A stretch of 64,000 nucleotides of DNA from Pelagibacterales bacterium SAG-MED47 (GTDB taxonomy: Bacteria > Pseudomonadota > Alphaproteobacteria > Pelagibacterales > Pelagibacteraceae): contig JACWEO010000002.1 in the NCBI GenBank assembly GCA_014653355.1, positions 1 to 64,000 of the forward strand. Reading direction: 5' to 3'. The translations under genes were made by a program, and so were the position numbers. Numbering within the stretch: position 1 is the first letter of the stretch; each line of letters begins with the position of its first letter. Under the pieces are notes generated by a model. It was not told the origin of the DNA. It made no database searches and saw nothing but the letters and a program-made list of their open reading frames with translations. This document shows positions 36,772 to 46,387 of this stretch, piece by piece.

Positions 36772-38451
36772 CCATTTTCTCTCATTTTTACTTAAAAAAC
36801 TTGATAGTTTTGAGTAAACTTCAAGGTGATATTTAAATAAATAATCTTTCTCTTTTTTTTGTAATTTTTTAAAATTTATCAATTCCTTATCTATTGGAGC
36901 AAATGTAAGGTTTTCAAAAAATAATCTATTATTAGATTTTTTAATATAAATAAGATTTTCAATCCTTATTCCAAATAACCCTTTTTTATAAAATCCAGGC
37001 TCATTACTAAGCACCATCCCTTCTCTAAATCTTATTTGATTATATTTTGATATTGATTGAGGACCTTCATGCACGTTTAAAAAGAAACCTACCCCATGAC
37101 CAGTTCCATGCTGATAATCTAGTCCGCTCCTAAGAAGATGTTTTCTTGCCAATTTATCCAACAATTTCCCATTGGAATATTTTTTAAGATTAGCTGTAAC
37201 AACTGCAATATGACCTTTCAAAACTTTTGTAAAAATATCTTTTACGTAATTTTTTGGTTTAGTAAAACAAATTGTTCTAGTAACGTCAGTGGTTCCGTAT
37301 TTATATTGACCCCCTGAATCACATAAAAAAATATCATCTTTTTTTATTTCCTTAGATTTCAATTTATTAGCTTTATAGTGGACTATGGCTCCATTTTTAC
37401 CAGACCCCGCAATCGTATTAAAACTTGGAAATAAATAACTCTTATTTTTTTTTCTAAAATTTTCTAATTTTGTCTGAGCTTGAAATTCATTAATTCTTTT
37501 CTTATTTATTTTTTTCATCCAATACAAAAATTTTGTCAAAGCTATTCCATCTAATATATGGCTATTTATCATATTCTTAATTTCAAATTTATTCTTCAAT
37601 GACTTCATTGAATAAATTGGATCTTGTTTATGAGAAATTGAGAATCTTTTTTTAAGGATATTTTCATAAAATAGTGAACAACTTTTACTATCAACTATAA
37701 TTCTACCTTTATTTAATTTATTTAAAAATAAACTGAAATTCTTAGGATTAATAAGGTTTGTTTTTTTTATTTTCTTTTCTTTTATTAAATTTTTTGCTTT
37801 ATTTCTTTCAGTAATTAAAAATATTTCATTTTTACTACTTATCAATAATCTACAATTTGGTATTGGGCTATTAGGATTATCATATCCTCTGATGTTTAAA
37901 AGCCAAGCAACATTTTCAGGAGCAGAGACAAACAAGTAATTTGATTTAAGTTTTTTAATTAAATTTATAATCTTTTTAATTTTAATCAAATATCCCTCAC
38001 CAACAATATCTTTATCTAAAGAAAAAAAAGGCCTAGATTGTAATTGATAGTTGTTATGAATTGAATCAATGAGATTTAATTTAATATCTTTAATTTTATT
38101 AAATTTTGAAAAAAACCTTTTAATTTGCTCAGATGTAAAAAGATTTGGATCTAAACCAATCACTAGGTTTTTGAATAAACTACAGTTAATTATTTTATCT
38201 AAGCTAATTATTTTAAATTGTTTACCAGACTCCAATTGCGCCTGAATTGTATATCTTCCATCTACAAACAAATAATTTTTTTTTTTAAGAATTATAGCAA
38301 TACCTGCAGAACCAGAAAAATTTGAAATAGTTTTAAGTCTATCTTTTTGAGAGTACTCTGAAAAGAACTCATCATTTTTTGGAATAACATAACCATCTAT
38401 CCCAAATTTAATAAAAATACTTCTTAATCGCCTTATTTTTTCACTTATCAT
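36754..38451 (-). CDS. Xaa-Pro aminopeptidase (M24 metallopeptidase)
   Basis: This 565-residue peptidase removes N-terminal residues next to proline. Its catalytic pita-bread domain shows all five metal ligands: Asp pair in CDSGGQYKYGTTDVTR, His in HGTGHGVGFFLNVHEGP, Glu in VLSNEPGFYKKG, and Glu in FGIRIENLIYI. The N-terminal half holds two creatinase-like domains, as in long eukaryote-like aminopeptidase P. Its ATG overlaps the uvrD stop by four bases (same strand). The 3' end overlaps ligA convergently. Confidence 0.94.
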   Translation of the reverse strand: MISEKIRRLRSIFIKFGIDGYVIPKNDEFFSEYSQKDRLKTISNFSGSAGIAIILKKKNYLFVDGRYTIQAQLESGKQFKIISLDKIINCSLFKNLVIGLDPNLFTSEQIKRFFSKFNKIKDIKLNLIDSIHNNYQLQSRPFFSLDKDIVGEGYLIKIKKIINLIKKLKSNYLFVSAPENVAWLLNIRGYDNPNSPIPNCRLLISSKNEIFLITERNKAKNLIKEKKIKKTNLINPKNFSLFLNKLNKGRIIVDSKSCSLFYENILKKRFSISHKQDPIYSMKSLKNKFEIKNMINSHILDGIALTKFLYWMKKINKKRINEFQAQTKLENFRKKNKSYLFPSFNTIAGSGKNGAIVHYKANKLKSKEIKKDDIFLCDSGGQYKYGTTDVTRTICFTKPKNYVKDIFTKVLKGHIAVVTANLKKYSNGKLLDKLARKHLLRSGLDYQHGTGHGVGFFLNVHEGPQSISKYNQIRFREGMVLSNEPGFYKKGLFGIRIENLIYIKKSNNRLFFENLTFAPIDKELINFKKLQKKEKDYLFKYHLEVYSKLSSFLSKNERKWLASFI

Positions 38452-40481
38452 TTAATTCTTTTTTGATATCTTATCCATCCGGGGCTTTTAAAATTATCAT
38501 TATCATCTAAGTCTTGATTAAAATCAAAATCTTCCTCATTATTATTTGTCTCATCAAAAAAAGAATTCTTTTCTAAGCAATCTTCAGGTAGTTCGTCGAT
38601 AAATCTTGATGCCATACTATCAATCCAATCACCTTGATAAAATCTATTCATAGAAAAAGAAATAATAGCTTTTTCCTTAGCTCTAGTAATTCCAACATAG
38701 GCTAATCTTCTTTCCTCCTCCAAACCATTTTGGCCCTTTTCTTCAATAGATTTTTGGTGTGGAAAAAGTCCTTCTTCCCAACCAGGCAGAAATACAGCTT
38801 CAAACTCTAATCCTTTTGATGCATGCATTGTCATCATATTCACTTTTTGACCATCCCAATCCTGATCAATTGAGGTTGCTAATGCAACATGTTCTAAAAA
38901 ACTTTCTAAATTATCAAATTCTTTCATAGCACTTAATAACTCTTTTATATTTTCTAATCTGTTTTCATTTTCAAGATCTTTTTTATTTTTAAGCATTGCT
39001 GAATAACCAGACTCATCTAAAATTGTCTGGAGTAACTTTACATGATTAATTTTTTTATTATTCAATTCATTTCGCCATTTTTTAAGAAGGTCTAAAAAAA
39101 TTGTTAGACCTATTTTAGCTTTTGGTCTAATTAAATTTACTTCTATCATTTTTCTTGATGCATTCTCTAAACTCAAAAAGTTTTTTTTTGAATATTCGTG
39201 CACTGATTTTAGAGTACTATTACCGATCGAACGTTTGGGGTTATTAACAATTCTTTCAAAAGCTAAATCATCTTTCTCTTGATAAATTAATCTTAAGTAA
39301 CTAACACAATCTTTAATTTCTGATCTTTCATAGAATTTAGTACCTCCTAGTATTCTATAGGGAATTCCAATTTTTAAAAATCTTTCTTCAAATTCTCTTG
39401 TTTGAAATATAGCCCTAACGAGAATAGCAATATTATTTAAAGAGTATTTTTTTTTAATTTTTTCTATTTCATCTGAAATTCCAATAGCTTCATCTTTGCC
39501 ATTTTTAAAACAATTTAATTTTATTAAATCGCCATCTTCCATTGATGTTTTTAGAGTTTTTCCTACCCTATTTTGATTATGAGAAATTAATTTTGATGCC
39601 ACAGAAAGAATATTCTGCGTAGATCTGTAGTTTTCTTCTAATCTTATTATTTTAGTATTTTCAAATTCTTTATCAAAATCTAAAAAATTTTTAATTTCTG
39701 CACCTCTCCAGCTATAAATAGATTGGTCGTCATCCCCTACACAGCAAATATTTTTATTTTTTTCAGTTAATAAATTAAGCCATTTATTTTGTATGTAATT
39801 AGTGTCTTGGTATTCATCAACTAGAACATATTTGAAATTTTTAGAATAAATTTCCCTTATATCCGGATTGCTTTCCAAAACTTTTACCGCATGTAAAATC
39901 AAGTCTCCAAAATCACACGTATTAAGGTCTATTAACTTTTGCTGATATATTTTATAAACTGGTAAAATATTTTTCTCATAAATATCTTTTTGATTGATAT
40001 TTACTTCATCAGGATAAAAACCTTTATTTTTCCATCGATCAATAACTGCAAGAATATATCTCGGAACTAATTGTTTAACATCAATATTTTCTGCTTTACA
40101 AATATTTTTAATCAATCTTATTTGATCATCAGTATCTATAATTGTAAAGTTTGAATTTAGTCTTACTGCTGTTGCATGTTTTCTTAAAAGTTTTGCACAA
40201 ATTGAATGAAAGGTTCCTAGCCAAGACAAACCAACTGCTCCAGAGCCAATAATTTTACTCACTCTGTTTTGCATTTCCTTAGCAGCCTTATTTGTAAATG
40301 TAACAGCTAAAATTTGATTAGGAAAAGCTTTCTTTTCTTTAATAATATTAGCAATCCTAGTTGTAAGGACCTTTGTTTTTCCAGATCCCGCTCCAGCGAC
40401 TATTAATAAAGGCCCATCAAGATGCAATACAGCTTCTTTTTGAGCATTATTTAAATTTTTTAAAAATTCAGAGTTTACCAT
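38448..40481 (-). CDS. uvrD: UvrD/PcrA-type superfamily 1 DNA helicase
   Basis: This 677-residue ATP-dependent 3'-5' helicase serves excision and mismatch repair. The Walker A motif is VAGAGSGKTKVLTTRI near residue 31. AVTFTNKAAKEMQNR is motif Ia and LVDEYQDTNYIQ is Walker B. VGDDDQSIYSWRGA, RLEENYRSTQNI and VNMMTMHASKGLEFEAVFLPGWEEGLFPH are the later motifs, with EERRLAYVGITRAKE near the end. PcrA is the nearest alternative name. The region after residue 640 is an acidic low-complexity tail. Confidence 0.95.
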   Translation of the reverse strand: MVNSEFLKNLNNAQKEAVLHLDGPLLIVAGAGSGKTKVLTTRIANIIKEKKAFPNQILAVTFTNKAAKEMQNRVSKIIGSGAVGLSWLGTFHSICAKLLRKHATAVRLNSNFTIIDTDDQIRLIKNICKAENIDVKQLVPRYILAVIDRWKNKGFYPDEVNINQKDIYEKNILPVYKIYQQKLIDLNTCDFGDLILHAVKVLESNPDIREIYSKNFKYVLVDEYQDTNYIQNKWLNLLTEKNKNICCVGDDDQSIYSWRGAEIKNFLDFDKEFENTKIIRLEENYRSTQNILSVASKLISHNQNRVGKTLKTSMEDGDLIKLNCFKNGKDEAIGISDEIEKIKKKYSLNNIAILVRAIFQTREFEERFLKIGIPYRILGGTKFYERSEIKDCVSYLRLIYQEKDDLAFERIVNNPKRSIGNSTLKSVHEYSKKNFLSLENASRKMIEVNLIRPKAKIGLTIFLDLLKKWRNELNNKKINHVKLLQTILDESGYSAMLKNKKDLENENRLENIKELLSAMKEFDNLESFLEHVALATSIDQDWDGQKVNMMTMHASKGLEFEAVFLPGWEEGLFPHQKSIEEKGQNGLEEERRLAYVGITRAKEKAIISFSMNRFYQGDWIDSMASRFIDELPEDCLEKNSFFDETNNNEEDFDFNQDLDDNDNFKSPGWIRYQKRIK

Positions 40482-40514
40482 TTTAAATATTTAATTATAA
40501 GTTGTTGAGGTTTT

Positions 40515-42005
40515 ATGCCAAAACAAAATTTATTTACAAAAAAACTTAAAAAACAATTTTTATCAATAAATGATTCAATAGAAAGCTATTTTAATAAAAT
40601 AAGGTATTTAAAATCTAATTATAAAAAGTTTGAATTAATTAAGAATTATAAAGCCTTTTTAATAATTGGTATTATTTTTATTCTAATTATATCTTACTTT
40701 TTATTACCGATTTTTTATAACAAAAATTTAATTAAGGCCCAAATAGAGAATCAAATTTCTAAAAAGTATAATATAGATATTAAAATTAACAATAAGTTAA
40801 GTTATGGCTTGTTCCCTAAACCTCATTTTATTACAAATAACTCCACTATCTTTAGAAAAAATAATGATATAGCACAAATTAAAAAATTTAAAATATTTAT
40901 ATCTATCAATAATTTTTTTAAAATAAACAATTTAGAAGTAAAAGATTTATTATTAAAAAAAACAGAATTTTCAATTAATAAAGATGATTTAATATTTTTT
41001 GTGAATCTTTTAAATACAGAACCAAATGAGAATAAAATAGTTATTAAAGATAGTAGATTATTTTTTAAAGGTAATAATCAAGAACTTCTATTTATTAATA
41101 AAATTAAAAAACATCAATTTTATTATAACTCTAAAAATTTATTTAATGGACTTTTATCCTATAACGAAATTTTTAATACACCCTTTAAGTTAGTTATTGA
41201 AAATGATAAATTCAATAAAAAAATATATTCCAAATTTAGGTCAAAAAAAATTAGATTATCAATTGAGAATATAATAAAATATGATGATAAAATTAAAGAT
41301 GGATCAATTAATATAACATTGATTAATAAGGTAATTTCGTTTGATTATCAGATAAGCAATAATTCATTAATTTTTAAATCAGATGATATCAAAAATAATT
41401 TCCAAGGTCAGATGGATTTTAAACCATTTTATTTATACGCGAATTTTAATTATGATGGATTAAGCCCCAAAAAGGTATTTAGTTACGACTCTATAATTTT
41501 TGATTTAATAAAATCAGAAATTTTTAGTAATTCCAATTTAAATATTAATCTTAACTTAAATGTTAAAGATATTGTAAATATAGATGAATTAAAAAATTTG
41601 AAATTAAAGATTGCTATCGAAGAGGGAAATATTGATCTTTCAGACTCAAGTATCAATTGGAAAAATGATTTGAAAATTTATCTAAAGGATGGCCTAATAA
41701 GTTATAATAATGAAAGTATTAATTTAGTAGGAAAAGTTAATCTACAAATTAAAGATTTAGATAATTTTTATAGATCTTTTCAGATTAAAAAAGATTTGAG
41801 AAAAAAAATAACTGAAATTCAATTTGATATTAATTATAATTTTACAAGTAAGGATGTTAGTTTTTATAATGTCAGAATTGATAATAAATTAGATACTAAT
41901 TTAGAAAATTTTATAAATAAATTTAATTCTCAAAAAGATAGAGGGTTTAATAAGATCACTTTCAAAAATTTTATTAGAAAATTTTTTAAAGCTTATTCAG
42001 GATAA
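40515..42005 (+). CDS. AsmA-like envelope protein
   Basis: This 496-residue protein has a basic cytoplasmic N-terminus, one membrane helix (FLIIGIIFILIISYFLLPI, about residues 48-66), then a long Asn/Ile/Lys-rich beta-like region. AsmA/TamB-like features are the segment after the helix (YNIDIKINNKLSYGLFPKPHF) and repeated beta strands with LVGKVNLQIKDLDNFYR. AsmA-type proteins are thought to span the periplasm and transport or balance phospholipids. Sequence is too diverged to name a subfamily. It is divergent from uvrD; its end overlaps fumC by 13 bases on the opposite strand. Confidence 0.72.
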   Translation: MPKQNLFTKKLKKQFLSINDSIESYFNKIRYLKSNYKKFELIKNYKAFLIIGIIFILIISYFLLPIFYNKNLIKAQIENQISKKYNIDIKINNKLSYGLFPKPHFITNNSTIFRKNNDIAQIKKFKIFISINNFFKINNLEVKDLLLKKTEFSINKDDLIFFVNLLNTEPNENKIVIKDSRLFFKGNNQELLFINKIKKHQFYYNSKNLFNGLLSYNEIFNTPFKLVIENDKFNKKIYSKFRSKKIRLSIENIIKYDDKIKDGSINITLINKVISFDYQISNNSLIFKSDDIKNNFQGQMDFKPFYLYANFNYDGLSPKKVFSYDSIIFDLIKSEIFSNSNLNINLNLNVKDIVNIDELKNLKLKIAIEEGNIDLSDSSINWKNDLKIYLKDGLISYNNESINLVGKVNLQIKDLDNFYRSFQIKKDLRKKITEIQFDINYNFTSKDVSFYNVRIDNKLDTNLENFINKFNSQKDRGFNKITFKNFIRKFFKAYSG

Positions 42006-43381
42006 GTCATTTTTTTTGGATTAATAATTTTGTTGTACTCTTTTTCACTTATTAATTTTGTTTTCAAAGTTTCTTCTTTTAATGTTGTTCCATTTTTTAA
42101 AGCTTTTTTTGCTATTTTAGCAGAATTATCATAACCAATGTGAGGAGCTAATGCAGTAACTAGCATTAAAGAGTTATCAAGATATTCCTTAATTCTAAGT
42201 TTATCAGCTTTAATTCCTCTTATACAATAAAGTGCAAAGTTTTTTGTACTGTCAGCAAGAAGATCTATTGATTGTAAAATGTTATGCGCGATAAGAGGTT
42301 TAAATACATTTAATTCAAAATGACCATGAGAACCAGCCATTGTAATTCCATTGTGATTTCCAATAACTTTAACACAAACCATAGTTACTGCTTCTGACTG
42401 CGTTGGATTTATTTTTCCAGGCATAATTGAGGAACCTGGTTCGTTTGCCGGTAAAACAAGTTCACCATAACCTGCCCTAGGACCAGAACCTAAAAATCTT
42501 ATATCATTTGCAATTTTCATTAAACAAACTGCAGTAGTATTTAAGGTGCCTGAAAAACTTACAATTTGGTCATGGGCCGCTAAAGCTGCAAATTTATTTT
42601 TTGTTGGTTTGAAATGGATTTTTGTAATTTTTTTTATTTCGTTGATTATTTTTTTATCAAAACCTTTTTTAGTATTAATTCCTGTACCTACAGCTGTGCC
42701 TCCTTGAGCAAGAAAATAAACTTCATTTAAAGAATTTTTAATTCTACTAATGCAATCATCTAATTGAGATTGATATCCAGAGAATTCTTGGCCTAAAGAC
42801 AATGGGGTTGCATCTTGAAGGTGAGTTCTACCAACTTTAATAATATTTTTAAATTTTGTAACTTTTTTTTTCAGTTCTTGGTTTAATAACTCTAAAGAGG
42901 GAATCAATTTATTTTTTGTTTCTATTGCTATAGCTATATGCATTGCTGTGGGAAATACATCGTTAGTTGACTGTGATTTGTTCACATGGTCGTTAGGATG
43001 CACTGGTTTTTTTGTACCTTTTTTTCCACCTAAAATTTCGATTGCTCTGTTGGAAATAACTTCATTAACATTCATATTTGTTTGTGTACCCGAACCAGTT
43101 TGCCAAACTTTAAGAGGAAAATGCTTATTCAATTTTCCGGAAATAACTTCGTTAGATGCTTTTATAATTGCTCTAGAAATTTTTGAAGAAATTTGTCCTT
43201 CTTTACTATGCACTATTGCAGCCGCCTTTTTTATAATTGCTATTGATTTAATCAGAATTGGCCTTACTAAAAATTCACCGATATCAAAATATTTTTTAGA
43301 ACGCTGTGTGGATGCACCCCAATATTTGTCACTTGGGACATTTATAGAGCCAATAGTGTCAAATTCTTTTCTTAATTTCAT
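41993..43381 (-). CDS. fumC: Class II fumarate hydratase
   Basis: This 462-residue iron-independent enzyme interconverts fumarate and malate in the citric acid cycle. Motifs include TGSGTQTNMNVNEVIS, HPNDHVNKSQSTNDVFPTAMH, GRTHLQDATPLSLGQE and the superfamily signature GSSIMPGKINPTQSEA. SHGHFELNVFKPLIAHN follows. Length is typical. It is flanked by an AsmA-like gene (convergent) and the MazG-like gene (divergent, 67-base gap). Confidence 0.98.
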   Translation of the reverse strand: MKLRKEFDTIGSINVPSDKYWGASTQRSKKYFDIGEFLVRPILIKSIAIIKKAAAIVHSKEGQISSKISRAIIKASNEVISGKLNKHFPLKVWQTGSGTQTNMNVNEVISNRAIEILGGKKGTKKPVHPNDHVNKSQSTNDVFPTAMHIAIAIETKNKLIPSLELLNQELKKKVTKFKNIIKVGRTHLQDATPLSLGQEFSGYQSQLDDCISRIKNSLNEVYFLAQGGTAVGTGINTKKGFDKKIINEIKKITKIHFKPTKNKFAALAAHDQIVSFSGTLNTTAVCLMKIANDIRFLGSGPRAGYGELVLPANEPGSSIMPGKINPTQSEAVTMVCVKVIGNHNGITMAGSHGHFELNVFKPLIAHNILQSIDLLADSTKNFALYCIRGIKADKLRIKEYLDNSLMLVTALAPHIGYDNSAKIAKKALKNGTTLKEETLKTKLISEKEYNKIINPKKMTYPE

Positions 43382-43448
43382 TGATTAATTAGTAATTAAT
43401 AAATTATTATAAATATACATTAAATTTATAAAAACTTACAGGAGCAAT

Positions 43449-43820
43449 ATGTCAAATTTTAGTAAGGTTGGAATTTTTATGAAAACTTTTGGTCAAGAGG
43501 TCAAGAATAAACCCTCATTTAGCTCTGATAAAATCAACAAACTAAGAATAGATTTAATTCAAGAGGAGGTAAATGAATTAATAGAAGCAATGAAAAATAA
43601 AGATCTTTTAGAAGTTGCAGATGCGCTAACTGATATTCTTTATGTTACATATGGATCGGGGCATGCATTAGGAATTGATTTAGATAAGTGTTTTAATGAA
43701 GTTCAAAATTCAAACATGAGTAAGTTAGATAAAGATGGAAAACCAATATACAATGACTCTGGAAAGGTTATGAAGGGGCCTAATTATTTCAAACCAAATC
43801 TTTCTAAATTCATAAATTAA
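43449..43820 (+). CDS. MazG-like nucleotide pyrophosphohydrolase
   Basis: This 123-residue protein matches the all-alpha NTP pyrophosphohydrolase (MazG / PRA-PH-like) superfamily. The metal-binding pattern is LIQEEVNELIEAM followed by EVADALTDILYVTYG, the E-x2-E...E-x2-D helix pair that binds Mg2+. The C-terminal DKDGKPIYNDSGKVMKGPNYFKPNL is typical of the DR2231-like branch. Probable role: cleaning up non-canonical or excess nucleotides. An AGGAG ribosome-binding site precedes the ATG. The exact substrate cannot be read from the sequence. Confidence 0.85.
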   Translation: MSNFSKVGIFMKTFGQEVKNKPSFSSDKINKLRIDLIQEEVNELIEAMKNKDLLEVADALTDILYVTYGSGHALGIDLDKCFNEVQNSNMSKLDKDGKPIYNDSGKVMKGPNYFKPNLSKFIN

Positions 43821-43823
43821 ATT

Positions 43824-44711
43824 TTAGATTTTAAGCCAAGGTGGTATTAAAACTTTAAGGGTTCCATTTTCACTTTTGAAAGTTTGTTCTATATTAAAAT
43901 TGTCATTTAAATATTTTATCAATGCGAATGGGTACTTTCCATTAATTAAAACTTTTCCTATTTCTATACCATTGAAGTAAATCTTTTCATTATCTAAGAT
44001 CTTTCCATCAATAATTTTTATTGGGAATAATCTTTTTGAAAGTTTATTTTTTAGTTTTATTCTGGCTGTATTTTCTTGACCAACATAACAGCCTTTTTTA
44101 AAATCTATACCATTTAGTTCTTCATAATTGCATTCAATACCAAATAATTTATTCTGAAGTTTATTCAGATCTTTTGGAACAATTCCAAGCTTATGACTTT
44201 TAATGTAATAACTTTCAATTTTGTCGTCTTTTAGATTTAATTTTTTTAGAGACAAATAAAGTTTTTCTAAATTAATTATTAATCTCGCACCTAGTTCCTT
44301 ATTTCTTGGATCTAAAAAAACTGGATCTTCTCTATATTTGAAAGTAAAACCTAAGATGTCTTTTGATCCTTTAATCGATAAATATTTTTTATAGTCGAAG
44401 CTAGCCACAACAAACTCATTACTCAAATTTAAAATTTCTACCCTTGATCTCATTTTATAAAGATTTAATTGTCTAAATATTTCATCCGATTGTGTTTTTT
44501 CACAGTCAATAAAGAAACCTGATTTGTGTTTTATTATTAAAAACTCATAAAGAAATTTACCTTGAGGAGTTAAAAGAGAGGCAAAACAACTTGAATTATC
44601 TGTAACTTTATTAATATCGTTACTAATAAGATTCTGTAAAAAATTTTTTGAATCAATTCCACTTATGTAAATTATGGATCTATCTTTTAGTATAAAAACA
44701 CTATTATTCAT
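43824..44711 (-). CDS. ygfZ: Folate-binding YgfZ-family iron-sulfur maintenance protein
   Basis: This 295-residue protein has the YgfZ signature KGCYVGQENTARIKLKNKLSKRL, with the conserved Cys, near residue 205. The N-terminus RSIIYISGIDSKNFLQNLISNDI is the GcvT-like folate domain. YgfZ helps repair or assemble iron-sulfur enzymes in a folate-dependent way. Length is near the family's. It is convergent with the MazG-like gene (three bases apart) and divergent from pyrC. Confidence 0.9.
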   Translation of the reverse strand: MNNSVFILKDRSIIYISGIDSKNFLQNLISNDINKVTDNSSCFASLLTPQGKFLYEFLIIKHKSGFFIDCEKTQSDEIFRQLNLYKMRSRVEILNLSNEFVVASFDYKKYLSIKGSKDILGFTFKYREDPVFLDPRNKELGARLIINLEKLYLSLKKLNLKDDKIESYYIKSHKLGIVPKDLNKLQNKLFGIECNYEELNGIDFKKGCYVGQENTARIKLKNKLSKRLFPIKIIDGKILDNEKIYFNGIEIGKVLINGKYPFALIKYLNDNFNIEQTFKSENGTLKVLIPPWLKI

Positions 44712-44754
44712 ATTTGCATCAAGCCAAATTTTAATATAATTACTTTTTTAATAA

Positions 44755-46062
44755 ATGTTAGACCTTATAATTAAAAACGGTAAGTGTTATATTGACAATG
44801 AACTTAAAGATGTTGATGTTTCTGTCAAAGATGGAAAAATTCAAAAGATAGGTCAAATTACTGACAAGGCTCAAAATATTGTAGATGCAAAAGGTTTAAC
44901 AGTTTTACCTGGTTGCATTGATACTCAGACACATTTTAGAGAACCAGGGTCTATTGATACAGAAGATCTTCATTCAGGTAGTAGAGCAGCGATCGTTGGA
45001 GGCATAACCGCAGTATTTGAGATGCCTAACACCAATCCCCCAACATCAAATAAAAAAGAATTTCAAAGAAAATTAGGTCTCGCCAGAAATAGAATGTATT
45101 GTAATTATGCTTTTTATTTTGGTGCTACTGCAGATAACGCTAGTGAGTTAGCAGATTTAAAAAATTTAGAGGGTTGTTGTGGAATTAAACTTTTTGCTGG
45201 TTCTTCAACAGGAAACCTTTTAGTTGCAGAAGAAAAAGATATTGAAACAGTATTTCAAAATAGCTCTAAGGTTGTAGCTGTTCATTCTGAAGATGAAGCA
45301 ATTTTAAACATTAACAAAAAATTAATTAAAAAAGGTGATGTCCACTCTCACCCAATTTGGAGAAGTGAAGAATGTGCTATTTCTTCAACGAGAAGGATAG
45401 TCCGTATTGCTGAGCGTTATAATAAAAAAGCTCATGTCCTTCACATAACAACAAAGCAAGAGATTGATTTCTTATCCCAACATAAGGGAAATATTACTTT
45501 TGAGATTACACCACAACATTTAACAATTTATGCGCCTGATTGTTATGATAAACTTGGTACATACGCTCAAATGAATCCTCCTATCAGAGACAAATCTCAT
45601 TACGATAGATTATGGTATGCAGTTAAAAATAATTTTAATGATACTATAGGATCAGATCATGCACCTCACTTAAAAATAAATAAAAATAAAGAATATCCAA
45701 ATTCACCATCAGGTATGCCCGGTGTCCAAACTTTAATGCCAGTTATGTTAAATCATATTAACGATGGAAAATTATCTCTTAGTCAACTAATAAATTTTGT
45801 ATGTGTAAATCCTGTTAAAATTTTTGGAATAAAGAATAAGGGATTTATTAAAGAAGGATTTGATGCAGATTTTACAATAGTAGATATGAATAAAAAGATT
45901 GTTATTAAAAATGAAAATATAGAGAGTAAGTGTGGATGGTCTCCTTTTAACGGAGTTGAACTTAAAGGTACACCTGTCTTGACTATTATTGCAGGAAAAA
46001 TAAAAATGAAGGATGGTAAAATTTTAGGAGAACCAGATGGAACTCCCTTAAAATTTAATTAA
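44755..46062 (+). CDS. pyrC: Dihydroorotase
   Basis: This 435-residue amidohydrolase closes carbamoyl-aspartate to dihydroorotate in pyrimidine synthesis. The motif DTQTHFREPG is at the usual HxH position but has Gln for the first His. I recall the Gln form from other bacterial enzymes, but activity is assumed, not shown. The carboxylated Lys lies in GIKLFAGSSTGNLL. Zn/active-site segments are VLHITTKQEI and IGSDHAPHLKINKN, followed by SGMPGVQTLMPVM. carAB, which makes its upstream substrate, lies at 4.3-8.7 kb. Its 3' end overlaps the SMR gene convergently by eight bases. Confidence 0.92.
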   Translation: MLDLIIKNGKCYIDNELKDVDVSVKDGKIQKIGQITDKAQNIVDAKGLTVLPGCIDTQTHFREPGSIDTEDLHSGSRAAIVGGITAVFEMPNTNPPTSNKKEFQRKLGLARNRMYCNYAFYFGATADNASELADLKNLEGCCGIKLFAGSSTGNLLVAEEKDIETVFQNSSKVVAVHSEDEAILNINKKLIKKGDVHSHPIWRSEECAISSTRRIVRIAERYNKKAHVLHITTKQEIDFLSQHKGNITFEITPQHLTIYAPDCYDKLGTYAQMNPPIRDKSHYDRLWYAVKNNFNDTIGSDHAPHLKINKNKEYPNSPSGMPGVQTLMPVMLNHINDGKLSLSQLINFVCVNPVKIFGIKNKGFIKEGFDADFTIVDMNKKIVIKNENIESKCGWSPFNGVELKGTPVLTIIAGKIKMKDGKILGEPDGTPLKFN

Positions 46063-46387
46063 GTTTTACTGTAAAGCTATTAACAAGTATGACACCAATT
46101 ACTATTAGAAATAAACCTAAAATTGCTTGCCAAGCTAAAGTTTGTTTAAAAAATATATAGCCTAATATAGCTATGGTAAATATTCCAAGTCCACTCCAAG
46201 TAGCATAAACAATTGCAATAGGAAGTTTGTTAACTACGAAGGTTAGTAAATAAAAAGCACTCAAATAAAAAATTGCTAATAAAGTTGTTGGAATTAATTT
46301 TGTAAAGTTTTGTGATACAGGAAGAAGCATTGTGCCTGCTACCTCACAAAAAATTGCGCCTATCAAAAATAAATAAGTTTTAACCAC
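46055..46387 (-). CDS. Small multidrug resistance (SMR) transporter
   Basis: This 110-residue four-helix inner-membrane protein has the invariant Glu near residue 15 in the first helix (LIGAIFCEVAGTMLLP) and AIVYATWSGLGIFTIAILG in the third. That fits EmrE-type proton-coupled exporters of quaternary ammonium compounds. SugE/Gdx-type guanidinium transport is a possible alternative. It overlaps the 3' end of prpE by eight bases on the same strand, so it may be cotranscribed. Confidence 0.88.
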   Translation of the reverse strand: MVKTYLFLIGAIFCEVAGTMLLPVSQNFTKLIPTTLLAIFYLSAFYLLTFVVNKLPIAIVYATWSGLGIFTIAILGYIFFKQTLAWQAILGLFLIVIGVILVNSFTVKLN